Below the pieces are notes generated by a model that saw nothing but the letters and a program-made list of their open reading frames with translations, made no database searches and was not told the DNA's origin. From Synechococcus sp. Nb3U1 (lineage in GTDB: Bacteria; Cyanobacteriota; Cyanobacteriia; Thermostichales; Thermostichaceae): a DNA stretch of 64,000 nucleotides. Both the position numbers and the translations under genes were made by a program. The stretch covers positions 778,079 to 842,078 of the forward strand of contig NZ_JAKFYQ010000001.1 in the NCBI RefSeq assembly GCF_021533835.1, in the 5' to 3' direction. Shown here in pieces: positions 38,075 to 45,750 of the stretch; position 1 is the stretch's first letter; each line of letters starts with the position of its first letter.

Positions 38075-38859
38075 TACACTGTGCCGGTCAAGACGGGTTC
38101 TCCGCGTGGTTCTCGGGGGCTGGTGGGGACTTGGGCCGTAATCCACAGTTCTTGGGCACGGGTTCCAATGGGAGGGGTGCGAGGCGGGCGCATCGCCACG
38201 ATGGCTGAACCGTAGGCATCCACCAGAAAGTCACCGCAGTAAAGGATGTCCCCGTTATCCAGTTTCAGCCAAAGGTGATAGCGCTCCCCAGCAGACAATT
38301 GCGGCAGATCAGTTGCTGCCAAAACAACCTCCTGCCATTCCCCAGCCCGAAACAGCAGGTTGGCCACTCCAGCCTCACCCCGCAAATTCACCAGACGGGA
38401 TCCCGGTTGCTGCAGCAGGTTGGCCAACTCCTGTACAGATTCCAATTGGGCCAGTTGCAACGATTGACGCAACCGCCAATTATCCAGACCCAGCAACACC
38501 AGAGCCACCGCCACTAGGCCCGCCAACCACCGCCACCACGCCTTGAATCGACTGGCCGGAAGCGCTGGCAAAGCGGATTGAAGGGGCAATGGGGCTTCTG
38601 CCAAACCCACTTCCGCCCAAATCTTATCTCGCAAGCCCGCGGGCGGGATCACTCCTGGCAACCCGTAGGGCAACAATTCCAGGGCCTCTTGAAGCACTTG
38701 CATTTCTGCCACCAACTGGGGATCCTGCTGCAGGCGTTCCTCAAGAGCACGGGCCTCCTCGGGAAGCAAATCCCCGAGCAGATAGCCTGCCAGGTCTTCG
38801 TTTGTGTGGCCCTGGCCGACTTCATTTTCAAATTCAGTAGATTCAGACGATTCAGACAT
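38074..38859 (-). CDS. Membrane anti-sigma factor (RskA/ChrR-like)
   Basis: This 261-residue protein has an N-terminal zinc-less anti-sigma-type helical region (LAGYLLGDLLPEEARALEER, about residues 23-42). A single transmembrane helix (about 110-122, WLAGLVAVALVLLGL) follows, then an extracytoplasmic RskA-like domain with YHLWLKLDNGDI. It should hold the ECF sigma at the membrane until an envelope signal releases it. It is 18 nt downstream of the sigma gene and overlaps VanW by one base. The HxxxCxxC zinc motif of ZAS anti-sigma factors is absent. Confidence 0.85.
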   Translation of the reverse strand: MSESSESTEFENEVGQGHTNEDLAGYLLGDLLPEEARALEERLQQDPQLVAEMQVLQEALELLPYGLPGVIPPAGLRDKIWAEVGLAEAPLPLQSALPALPASRFKAWWRWLAGLVAVALVLLGLDNWRLRQSLQLAQLESVQELANLLQQPGSRLVNLRGEAGVANLLFRAGEWQEVVLAATDLPQLSAGERYHLWLKLDNGDILYCGDFLVDAYGSAIVAMRPPRTPPIGTRAQELWITAQVPTSPREPRGEPVLTGTV

Positions 38860-38877
38860 AATGCGGGCAAACGCAAC

Positions 38878-39459
38878 TCAATGGAGAAGGGGCTGTAGGG
38901 AGCTACGCAATTTGAAAAGGGCCTGGCGAGAGCGGGTTTTGACCGTTCCCAACGGGATCCCCAATTGTCGGGAAACTTCCGCCTGGCTCAACCCCTGGTA
39001 GTAGAGCAACTCCAGGATCTGCCGCTGGTTTTCGGGCAACTGGCTGAGGGCCTCCTGCACCACCTGACGACGTTCCTCGATGGAAACCTGTTCAAAAGGA
39101 GCTGGCGTCGGGGTGTCGGCGCTGAGAATAGGCTGCCAGCGTTCCAAAAAGCGTTGCTGACTCCCCTTAGAACGGAGCCGGTCAATGGCTCGAGAACGGG
39201 TCAACACGCACAGAAAGCTGCTCAGGGATCCGCGCCGCACATCATAGCTGGGTTTTCGCCAGAGGGTGACAAACACTTCCTGAGTCAGATCCTCAGCATC
39301 GGTGGCATTGGCCATAATCTTGAGGGCTAGCCCGTAAACCAGCCCGGCATAACGGTCGTAGAGCACGCTGAGAGCGGTAGGTTGCCTAGCCTTGACGGCC
39401 TCAATCAGCTCAGAATCGCTGCGAGAGGGCAAATCGCTCAGCCGAGGAACATCAGACAT
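38878..39459 (-). CDS. sigG: ECF-family sigma factor, SigG-like
   Basis: This 193-residue alternative sigma factor has region 2 with DLTQEVFVTLW and region 4 with QLPENQRQILELLYYQGLSQ and the helix-turn-helix GLSQAEVSRQLGIPLGTVKTR. Regions 1 and 3 are absent, as in ECF (group 4) sigmas. Cyanobacterial SigG is the ECF factor typically paired with a membrane anti-sigma gene, as here. The frame is open to 39783, but MSDVPRLSDLPS at ATG 39459 is the likely start. No strong ribosome-binding site is visible. Confidence 0.9.
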   Translation of the reverse strand: MSDVPRLSDLPSRSDSELIEAVKARQPTALSVLYDRYAGLVYGLALKIMANATDAEDLTQEVFVTLWRKPSYDVRRGSLSSFLCVLTRSRAIDRLRSKGSQQRFLERWQPILSADTPTPAPFEQVSIEERRQVVQEALSQLPENQRQILELLYYQGLSQAEVSRQLGIPLGTVKTRSRQALFKLRSSLQPLLH

Positions 39460-39869
39460 AGAGCCAACATCCAGCCCCACAATGAAGCACGCCAAGGTGC
39501 GGCGCAGTAAGAAGATAGACCCGATGAGGGTCGTGTGGTTCCCGCCATCACGACCTCTACCCCGCCAGAGGCGGGGCGGGCGTTGCAGAGCAACAGGGTA
39601 CTGTAAGCACAGCATGCTCCTGAGACCATACCTTATCCTAATGGGTTGCGGCTCCCTCTCTTTTTTAAGTGCAAAGTTGAGCGCCAACCCATGCCCTCTC
39701 TGTGGGCAGTACCCAGTCGGCTGACCAGTCCACTTGTAGCTCAGCACTGTCGCTTGCATAGGAGCCCACCTCCAGAAACCCAACGCGTGCTCCTGAGCTC
39801 ATTCTCATTTCCTCTATGCTGGATACGGCTGCCCTCTGCTTTTGGATTGCCCCTTGATAACTCCCCGGC
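39460..39869. other. Intergenic region upstream of the sigma gene
   Basis: These 410 bases hold no gene I can support. A GC-rich hairpin CCCCGCC-AGA-GGCGGGG (39560-39576) lies about 100 nt upstream of the sigma start codon. It lacks a T run, so it may be a leader structure or a terminator of the preceding gene. Confidence 0.5.
39560..39576. other. GC-rich hairpin in the sigma-gene leader
   Basis: A perfect 7-bp stem with a 3-nt loop, CCCCGCC AGA GGCGGGG. Its position upstream of an autoregulated ECF operon makes it a candidate attenuator, without further evidence. Confidence 0.55.
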
Positions 39870-40589
39870 TTACTGTTGCTTCCGCGTCGCGGTAGGCACT
39901 GTGTTGGCCGCCGCATTTCTCCCCGACAGCAGAACATCCAGTTTGCTGGCAATAGCGGCAATCCAGGCTTGATCCCGCTGAGTAAAGCTGCGGGGCGTAT
40001 CACTGCCCAAAATGAGGCAGCCTTTCTGGCCGATCGGCTGACACAGCACCGCCTGGGATCCCGTGGGTAAAATCCCATCAAACTCAGCTCGGGCTGGAAA
40101 CAACTTCAAATCCACCAGATAAACGGGCTGGCCCGTCTGCAAAACCCGTTGCAGAATGCTCTTGGGCTCAATCTGAGGCAACCTTCCGGCACTGGCCAGT
40201 AGACCCCGTTGCAGCAGAGTTTGACCATCTAGCCAAACCAGTACCGTGCGAGCAGCAGTGGTGGTCAGTAAGGTATGCGAGGCCCAAGCCAGCTCCAGTT
40301 TTGCAGTCTCCGATAAGTCAGGGTGCCAGTCGAGACCCGGGATCCCTTGCAAAGGGGCGTTTTTGGGAGCAATCGGTTGGATCTGCTGCCAAAGGAGTCC
40401 GGTCAAGATCAAGAGGGCGCTGAGGAGGATCCCTAAGGCATCGGAGCGAGACTGGCTGGTGGCCAATTCCGGCGTAAAGGCCAGCCGATTCAAAACCAGT
40501 AAGCCGCTACCCAAAAGGCCGGTTACCAAAGGCAACCGCCTCACCCAGCGATTGGGATCCCTGGAAGGTTGAGTGGGTTCAATGGTCAA
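39870..40589 (-). CDS. CCB2/CCB4-like cofactor assembly protein of complex C (cytochrome b6f)
   Basis: This 239-residue membrane protein has two N-terminal helices (LPLVTGLLGSGLLVLNRL and ALGILLSALLILTGLLW, about residues 19-67). A soluble C-terminal domain follows, rich in small hydrophobics. The pattern matches the cyanobacterial/plastid PF11152 family. In Chlamydomonas the CCB2 and CCB4 members help attach haem c-i (the extra haem) to cytochrome b6. The match is by eye. It stands alone, 411 bp upstream of the sigma operon on the same strand. Confidence 0.7.
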   Translation of the reverse strand: MTIEPTQPSRDPNRWVRRLPLVTGLLGSGLLVLNRLAFTPELATSQSRSDALGILLSALLILTGLLWQQIQPIAPKNAPLQGIPGLDWHPDLSETAKLELAWASHTLLTTTAARTVLVWLDGQTLLQRGLLASAGRLPQIEPKSILQRVLQTGQPVYLVDLKLFPARAEFDGILPTGSQAVLCQPIGQKGCLILGSDTPRSFTQRDQAWIAAIASKLDVLLSGRNAAANTVPTATRKQQ

Positions 40590-40630
40590 AGCAAGCGTAA
40601 CAAGAGAACCAACTTCAGCTTAGAGCGAAT

Positions 40631-41164
40631 TTAGAAGCGGCTCCAAATGCCGAGGCGCTCTTGCTGAGCTTTTTCCTGCAAACCACCGTAGTAGCTGTCG
40701 TATTTGATGTTGTGGCTATAGGGGACGATGCGGGCCAAGCCATTGCGCACCAACATGGCGTTCATCTGGTGGCCTTCCAACCAAACGTAGGCCTCCACCA
40801 AGCCCGTGGCATCTTCGTTACGCAGCAGCTTATCCCCCTCCAGTTTGACAGTGCGGTAGAGAATGCGCTCACGAATCAGTTCAGTCACTTGTTGGTAGTA
40901 GGGGTCTTCTTCTGCGCTGATGCCTTCAATCCCAGCCAGCTTGATCAGGCGCATTTTCTGTTCGCCCTGGATTTGCACCACCAAAGTCTCACCATCCACC
41001 ACCCGCACCACAATCGCATCTGGGTAGCGATCAAAGCGGTGGTTATCGAAATAGAAGCTGGTGTCGGGCACCACCCGAGGCTCTCCAAATCCGTGGCTGG
41101 GCATGACCTGCACGGCCAAAAGCAGCCCCAATGCAGCAGAGCCGAGAGCAACACGCTGGAACAT
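40631..41164 (-). CDS. Exported staphylococcal-nuclease-like protein
   Basis: This 177-residue protein has a signal peptide (MFQRVALGSAALGLLLAVQV, ending SHG). The SNase fold follows, with VRVVDGETLVVQI, MRLIKLAGIEGISAEEDPY and EAYVWLEGHQMNAMLVRNGLARI. The catalytic Arg/Glu pattern is only partly conserved: the usual VDTPE is replaced by IEGISAEED, so activity is uncertain. ATG 41164 is the start, since the frame to 41218 precedes the signal. It is 41 bp from the CCB2/CCB4-like gene on the same strand. Confidence 0.85.
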   Translation of the reverse strand: MFQRVALGSAALGLLLAVQVMPSHGFGEPRVVPDTSFYFDNHRFDRYPDAIVVRVVDGETLVVQIQGEQKMRLIKLAGIEGISAEEDPYYQQVTELIRERILYRTVKLEGDKLLRNEDATGLVEAYVWLEGHQMNAMLVRNGLARIVPYSHNIKYDSYYGGLQEKAQQERLGIWSRF

Positions 41165-41307
41165 GACTTTTCCCCATCCTTGGATACAGCTTGCCCTTTG
41201 ACAGTCTGCCCTCCTCAATTAAAGGGATCCTCTCACGGCAGCATTCAAGGTGTAATGGTAGCCGCAACTGCCCAGAAAACAACCCCAACGCTGTTCTGCA
41301 CCGCAGT

Positions 41308-43929
41308 CTAGCTGGGTGAAGAGGTGCCGTTGGCTGGGGGGGATTCCGCTTTGGCTTCCAAAGAGCCGAGGCGACTGAGCAATTCCTGATGGTTTTTTTT
41401 CAGTTGATCCAGTTCTTCACGCAATTGTTGAGTCGATTGATCTCCTCCAAGACGAGATTGCACCTTTTGGATCGCCTCGCTAATGCGCCGTTCGATGCGG
41501 CCATCCTGTGTATCCAAGCTTTGCAATAGAGGGATGGCTTTCGGGCTGTTCAGTTGGCTGAGGGCCGTGATCACCGCCATTTGGGTGAAGAAAAAGGTCT
41601 CGCGGCCGAGATCTCCCAAACACTCCAGAACCCGCGCATTTTCTTGCTCGGAAGCATAGGTGCCCAGGGCGCGGATGGCGGCCAGACGCAACGGCTGCGG
41701 GATCCCCAACTGGGTGTGGTGCAGGAGCAGATCCAGGGCTTTTTCCGATCGCTTCATTTGGGCCAAGCCAGACATCACCCCGGCTCGTACCACCTCATTC
41801 CAGCCCGCCTTTTGCTCTAAGGCCATTTGGAACAGCGCTATCACCTCGGCTTCCTGCGGTTTAGGCTCCAGGGCCGATCCGGCGATGGTGCCCAGAGCCA
41901 CGGCTGCCGCGGCTTCCACCTGATAGCTGGGATCCCCTTGCTCCAGAAAGGGCCGAATTGCTTGGAAGTTTTCTAGAGACTTCTGTTGGCTCAGGGCTTC
42001 GATGGCAGCTTTGCGCACATGGGGGCTGGAGTCCTGAATCGTAGTCCGCAATACCTCAAAAGCCTGATCCAGAGAGATGCTCCCCAGGGCTTTGCAAATT
42101 TCCACCCGCACATGCCAGTAGGGCTCCTGTTTGAGGGCAGTTTCTAGGGCACGCACGGCTTCCACTCCCCCTTTTTTAGCCAATGCCTGAGCTGCCAGCA
42201 GGCGGGCAATGGAATCAGGGGCATAGTAGAGCTGGGCTTTCAGTTCCGGGATCCCGTAGGTGAGTTCCACGGTTTTGAGGGTGTGGTTGCCGTGATCAAA
42301 ACTGATAAAGCTGGGCTTTTCTTCGAGGGGGAAGTAGAAGCTTTGCTCGGTTTCGTGAATGCGAACGGTGAAGGTTTTCAGCTTGGGAATGGGGCTAGAT
42401 GCGCTGACAAACCCGAACACAATCGGGATGCGCAGATCGAATAAATACTCCTTATCCTGGGTTTGAGTCACGGTCACTTTGGCCAGATTTGCGTCGGGAT
42501 CCCAGCTGTAGGCAACCTTGTAGTCGGGGTGGCCACCGCGAAACACGTATTGATCGAATAAGGGAGCAAGATTATATCCGGTGGCCTGATCGATGGCCCG
42601 CAACAGATCGACTGTTTCAACGGTGTGATGGGCGTGATTTTGCACAAAGGTTTGAATCGCCCTTTGAAACAGGTTATCCCCCAATTGTTGGCGGATCATG
42701 TGATAGACGCAGCCCCCTTTTTGGTAAATATGACAGTCGTAGAGCTCGATGGCTTCTTTGTAAACATGGGTCACCATCGGGCGACGATAGCGGCTGCTGT
42801 CTTCGTTCAGATAGGCCTGTTGATCCTGATAGCGATGATAGGCAGCCTCTTCATAGCCAGTGGTATATTCTTCCCAAAGCACCTCCGCATAGGTGGCCAT
42901 TCCTTCTTTGATCCAGGCATGAGACCAATGCTTGATCACCAGCAGATCTCCAAACCACTGGTGAGCCAGCTCATGGGCCACCAATGACTCCGTCCACAGA
43001 TAATCCAAGGCCGCCCGTTCATCCATTAGGCAGCGATCGGTTAAAAGGGTGGTGGAGGTGTTTTCCATACCACCGAAGATAAAATCCGCCACACATACCT
43101 GAGCATATTTCGGGTAGGGATAAGGATAGCCAAAGGCATTGGAGAAAAACTCGATCATGGCGGGGGTTTTGCCCATGGAGCGCTTGGCATCTGCTGCTCG
43201 CCCTTTTTCTACCCAATAGGTGACCGGGATCCCTTGCCAATGGTCTTGAATCTCCACAAAGTCGCCCACAGCCAAGGTCATCAAATAAGTGGGGTGTACC
43301 TGGTCTTGGTGCCAGTGATAACGGGTTCTGCCCTCCGGTAGTTGCTCCACCGCCAGCAAACGGCCATTGGAAATAGCTCGATAGGGATCCGCCACGGTCA
43401 CCACCAGTTCGGAGGTGGCCAGCTGGCCCGGATAGTCGAAGCAGGGGAACCAATAGCGAGAATCTTCATCTTCTCCTTGCGTCCACACTTGCACAGGTTT
43501 ATCGGGGTAATGAGCACTGGGCTTGATGAAATAGAGACCTCGTTGTGGCTTTTCCAGGCGATAAGCGATCTCGAGGGAGAGGGGATCCTCGCCGGTGGGT
43601 TGGCTGAGCTGGATCTGTAATGTCTCGCCGTCTTCCTCATACGATTGTTCCTCTCCATCCACCCGTACCGATTGGATCCCGAGGCGCACCGCATCCAGTT
43701 TTAAGCTGCGGATCCCGGCCCGAATCGGCTGCAAGCGAATCTGGCAGAGGCCCAAGACGGTCTCAGACTCCAGATCCAAGTCCAACTGCAAGCGGATATG
43801 CTGCACCTGTCCCGGACGATCCGGCGTGTAGTGGGGCTGGGATCCGGGCAGGGCAAAGGGCTTGTATTTGCTTTCCGTATCCAGTGTGCTGAAGACCAAG
43901 TTCCAGGTGTGGGCATCCAGTTGTGGCAT
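41308..43929 (-). CDS. pepN: M1-family zinc aminopeptidase with C-terminal HEAT repeats
   Basis: This 873-residue metallopeptidase removes N-terminal amino acids in the cytoplasm. The M1 motifs are visible: exopeptidase FGGMENTS (about residues 286-293) and zinc site HELAHQWFG, followed by the third zinc ligand Glu in WIKEGMATYAEVLW. The C-terminal third (about 580-830) is a string of HEAT-like repeats (PHVRKAAIEALSQQKSLENF, LRLAAIRALGTYAS) and the last 40 residues form a coiled coil (STQQLREELDQLKKNHQELL). HEAT fusion is common to cyanobacterial M1 enzymes; the coiled coil is less so. Confidence 0.93.
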   Translation of the reverse strand: MPQLDAHTWNLVFSTLDTESKYKPFALPGSQPHYTPDRPGQVQHIRLQLDLDLESETVLGLCQIRLQPIRAGIRSLKLDAVRLGIQSVRVDGEEQSYEEDGETLQIQLSQPTGEDPLSLEIAYRLEKPQRGLYFIKPSAHYPDKPVQVWTQGEDEDSRYWFPCFDYPGQLATSELVVTVADPYRAISNGRLLAVEQLPEGRTRYHWHQDQVHPTYLMTLAVGDFVEIQDHWQGIPVTYWVEKGRAADAKRSMGKTPAMIEFFSNAFGYPYPYPKYAQVCVADFIFGGMENTSTTLLTDRCLMDERAALDYLWTESLVAHELAHQWFGDLLVIKHWSHAWIKEGMATYAEVLWEEYTTGYEEAAYHRYQDQQAYLNEDSSRYRRPMVTHVYKEAIELYDCHIYQKGGCVYHMIRQQLGDNLFQRAIQTFVQNHAHHTVETVDLLRAIDQATGYNLAPLFDQYVFRGGHPDYKVAYSWDPDANLAKVTVTQTQDKEYLFDLRIPIVFGFVSASSPIPKLKTFTVRIHETEQSFYFPLEEKPSFISFDHGNHTLKTVELTYGIPELKAQLYYAPDSIARLLAAQALAKKGGVEAVRALETALKQEPYWHVRVEICKALGSISLDQAFEVLRTTIQDSSPHVRKAAIEALSQQKSLENFQAIRPFLEQGDPSYQVEAAAAVALGTIAGSALEPKPQEAEVIALFQMALEQKAGWNEVVRAGVMSGLAQMKRSEKALDLLLHHTQLGIPQPLRLAAIRALGTYASEQENARVLECLGDLGRETFFFTQMAVITALSQLNSPKAIPLLQSLDTQDGRIERRISEAIQKVQSRLGGDQSTQQLREELDQLKKNHQELLSRLGSLEAKAESPPANGTSSPS

Positions 43930-44137
43930 AGGTCAGGGGTGAGGGCGAGAAGGGCTTGGTGAGCTAAAGCCTAGCGCACCTCGCAGTATCCTTGCTGGGT
44001 TACCTGTTTGGGGATCCTGTAGAAGTTGGATTTAGGAAACCCCCTGCCGTAGCAAGGGGATCCAGCATCTATTCAACATCCATTCAAATATTCACATGAC
44101 TGAATATTCACATGACTGTTTGGGGTAAAGTTCCGAC

Positions 44138-44422
44138 TCAGTCACGCACAGAACCAGTGTTACGAGCTTGCTGCACCAGTTCACGGATGCGAGAGGATGG
44201 GCCGGGTTCCACAATCGGGCTGTCGGTGACCAAGCTAGCCCGCAACTCGGGTTGAACTTCAGACAGGTAGTGGTCAAAGTTGCCGCCGTTGTCACGGGTT
44301 TGGCTGGCTTGAATTTGCAGAGCCCGTAGGGTGGAGGTGGCAGCACTGGCCAGAGAGGCAGAGCCATTCACCAACAAAGCAGCAGACAAAAAGCTAAAGG
44401 CGATACGGGTAACGGTATTCAT
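44138..44422 (-). CDS. Small exported protein A with C-terminal LVQQAR motif
   Basis: This 94-residue protein has a signal peptide (MNTVTRIAFSFLSAALLVNG, ending ASA). The mature part is polar, without cysteines, and ends SRIRELVQQARNTGSVRD. The C-terminal motif is shared with the next small gene at 44639-44833, which ends in the HQLVQEAR pattern, so the two are probably paralogues. GGAG lies 8-11 nt upstream of ATG 44422. Function unknown. Confidence 0.7.
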   Translation of the reverse strand: MNTVTRIAFSFLSAALLVNGSASLASAATSTLRALQIQASQTRDNGGNFDHYLSEVQPELRASLVTDSPIVEPGPSSRIRELVQQARNTGSVRD

Positions 44423-44638
44423 GGTCAGATCTCCTGGAGAGTAGGGTGAAAGGTGAAGTTGAGGTGAGAAGTGAAGTTCTCTTTCCTCGTCGTGCTAGGG
44501 GTGTTTATCACCATGATTTGATTTAACGAGTCCAGCCTGAGAAGGGTTTGAGTGCAAACTGTGGGTGGGTGAAGAGTTTGCTGAAAAGGGACTCAGTCAA
44601 GATCCAGTTTGAACTCAGGTTGTGCTCTGCTCTGGGCA

Positions 44639-44833
44639 TCAATTTTTCTTGGAGCTGCGCGCCTCCTGAACCAACTGATGCAGAGTAGATTCATTTGGCC
44701 CAGAGTTTTGAGACTTCCACTCACTGCTAGTGGTGCTGGAGCTGTTGCTGGCCTGGCCATAGGCTTGAGCAAACCCTGGATTGGCCAGCAAGAGGGTGGC
44801 CAGAGCGGCCAGAGCAAGGAAAGGCTTAGACAT
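44639..44833 (-). CDS. Small exported protein B with C-terminal LVQEAR motif
   Basis: This 64-residue protein has a signal peptide (MSKPFLALAALATLLLANPG, ending AQA). A short Ser/Asn/Gly-rich mature part ends STLHQLVQEARSSKKN. It resembles the neighbour at 44138-44422 in the signal plus C-terminal helix layout. The start is ATG 44833; a longer frame to 44899 puts the signal inside the protein, so it is rejected. About 216 bp separate it from the neighbour. Confidence 0.68.
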   Translation of the reverse strand: MSKPFLALAALATLLLANPGFAQAYGQASNSSSTTSSEWKSQNSGPNESTLHQLVQEARSSKKN

Positions 44834-45075
44834 GAGGATCGATCTCCGTAAATTCTGGTTGGTGTTTGTCAAAGCCAGAGGGTAGAAGCTGTGTTTCATT
44901 CCAACCCTGTCTGGCTTCTATAGGGAGTACGGCGGTCGTTCGCTTTGGATGGGTGATTTGCATCACACCAGGGGGTTGGCGAATGGGATCCCGTGGGAGA
45001 ACAGGCCATTGAGCTTGTTACAGAAATTTAGAATCGTTACAATAGTTGATATCTTTGCATTGCAGGTTTCATCTC

Positions 45076-45654
45076 ATGGCACTCATTCAGCAGTTTCCGG
45101 TGCTGCTTGCTTCGGCTTTGCGCCACGACAGCGTTGCCCCGCGCTGGTCTCAACTTGGTTGGGCCGTTTTGCGGGTGGTGGCAGGGTTATTCATGATTCA
45201 CAACGGTCTTGACAAATTGGCGGATATCGAAGGCTTTGCAGTGGCCTATGTGGAAGTGATCGGGCTGCCTTTCCCGATCTTTTTTGCCTATGTGGCCGCC
45301 TTCACCGAGTTGATCGCGGCTCCGATGGTGGCCTTGGGGTTGTTCACCCGCGTGGCAGCCTTGGGGTTGTTTAGCACCATGGCTGTGGCCATGTTTCACC
45401 ACATCAAGCTAGCAGGCTTTAGCGTTCCGTATCTGGAGCTATCGGCCATTTACGCAGCGATCTTCTTGGCCTTTGCCGTGAACGGCGGGGGAGTGTTCTC
45501 CTTGGATCAGCTTTTGGTGAATGGGATCGAAGCAGGTTTGAATCGTTCCAGCCGAGAAAAGCTGGTGAGTTTGCAATCCTCCTTGGAAGCCACCGAGCGG
45601 GTGATTGCCTTGGGGGAAGAAGAAGCTGAAGCCGCCAAGGCTGCTCAATCCTGA
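45076..45654 (+). CDS. DoxX-family membrane protein
   Basis: This 192-residue protein has four hydrophobic helices. The DoxX hallmark AVLRVVAGLFMIHNGLDKL is followed by PFPIFFAYVAAFTELIAAPMVALGLFTRVAALGLFSTMAVAM. The C-terminal 45 residues are charged, probably cytoplasmic and helical (EKLVSLQSSLEATERVIAL). DoxX proteins are membrane proteins linked to redox chemistry or thiosulfate oxidation; the role here is unknown. ATG 45076 is preferred (frame open to 45046). Confidence 0.9.
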   Translation: MALIQQFPVLLASALRHDSVAPRWSQLGWAVLRVVAGLFMIHNGLDKLADIEGFAVAYVEVIGLPFPIFFAYVAAFTELIAAPMVALGLFTRVAALGLFSTMAVAMFHHIKLAGFSVPYLELSAIYAAIFLAFAVNGGGVFSLDQLLVNGIEAGLNRSSREKLVSLQSSLEATERVIALGEEEAEAAKAAQS

Positions 45655-45681
45655 ACCCTATCTTGGGGTTTGACTGTTCTG

Positions 45682-45717
45682 AGGGATCCGCTCTGGTTTG
45701 GGCAGGATCCCTTTTTT
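45682..45717 (+). terminator. Terminator of the DoxX gene formed by two GGATCC motifs
   Basis: AGGGATCC (45682-45689) and GGATCCCT (45705-45712) form an 8-bp stem with a 15-nt loop, followed by TTTTTT. It lies between the convergent doxX and ppk genes. It shows repeated motif copies reused as a terminator. Confidence 0.75.
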
Positions 45718-45750
45718 GATCCTTAGAAACTTGATCCTTCGAAAAGGTTC

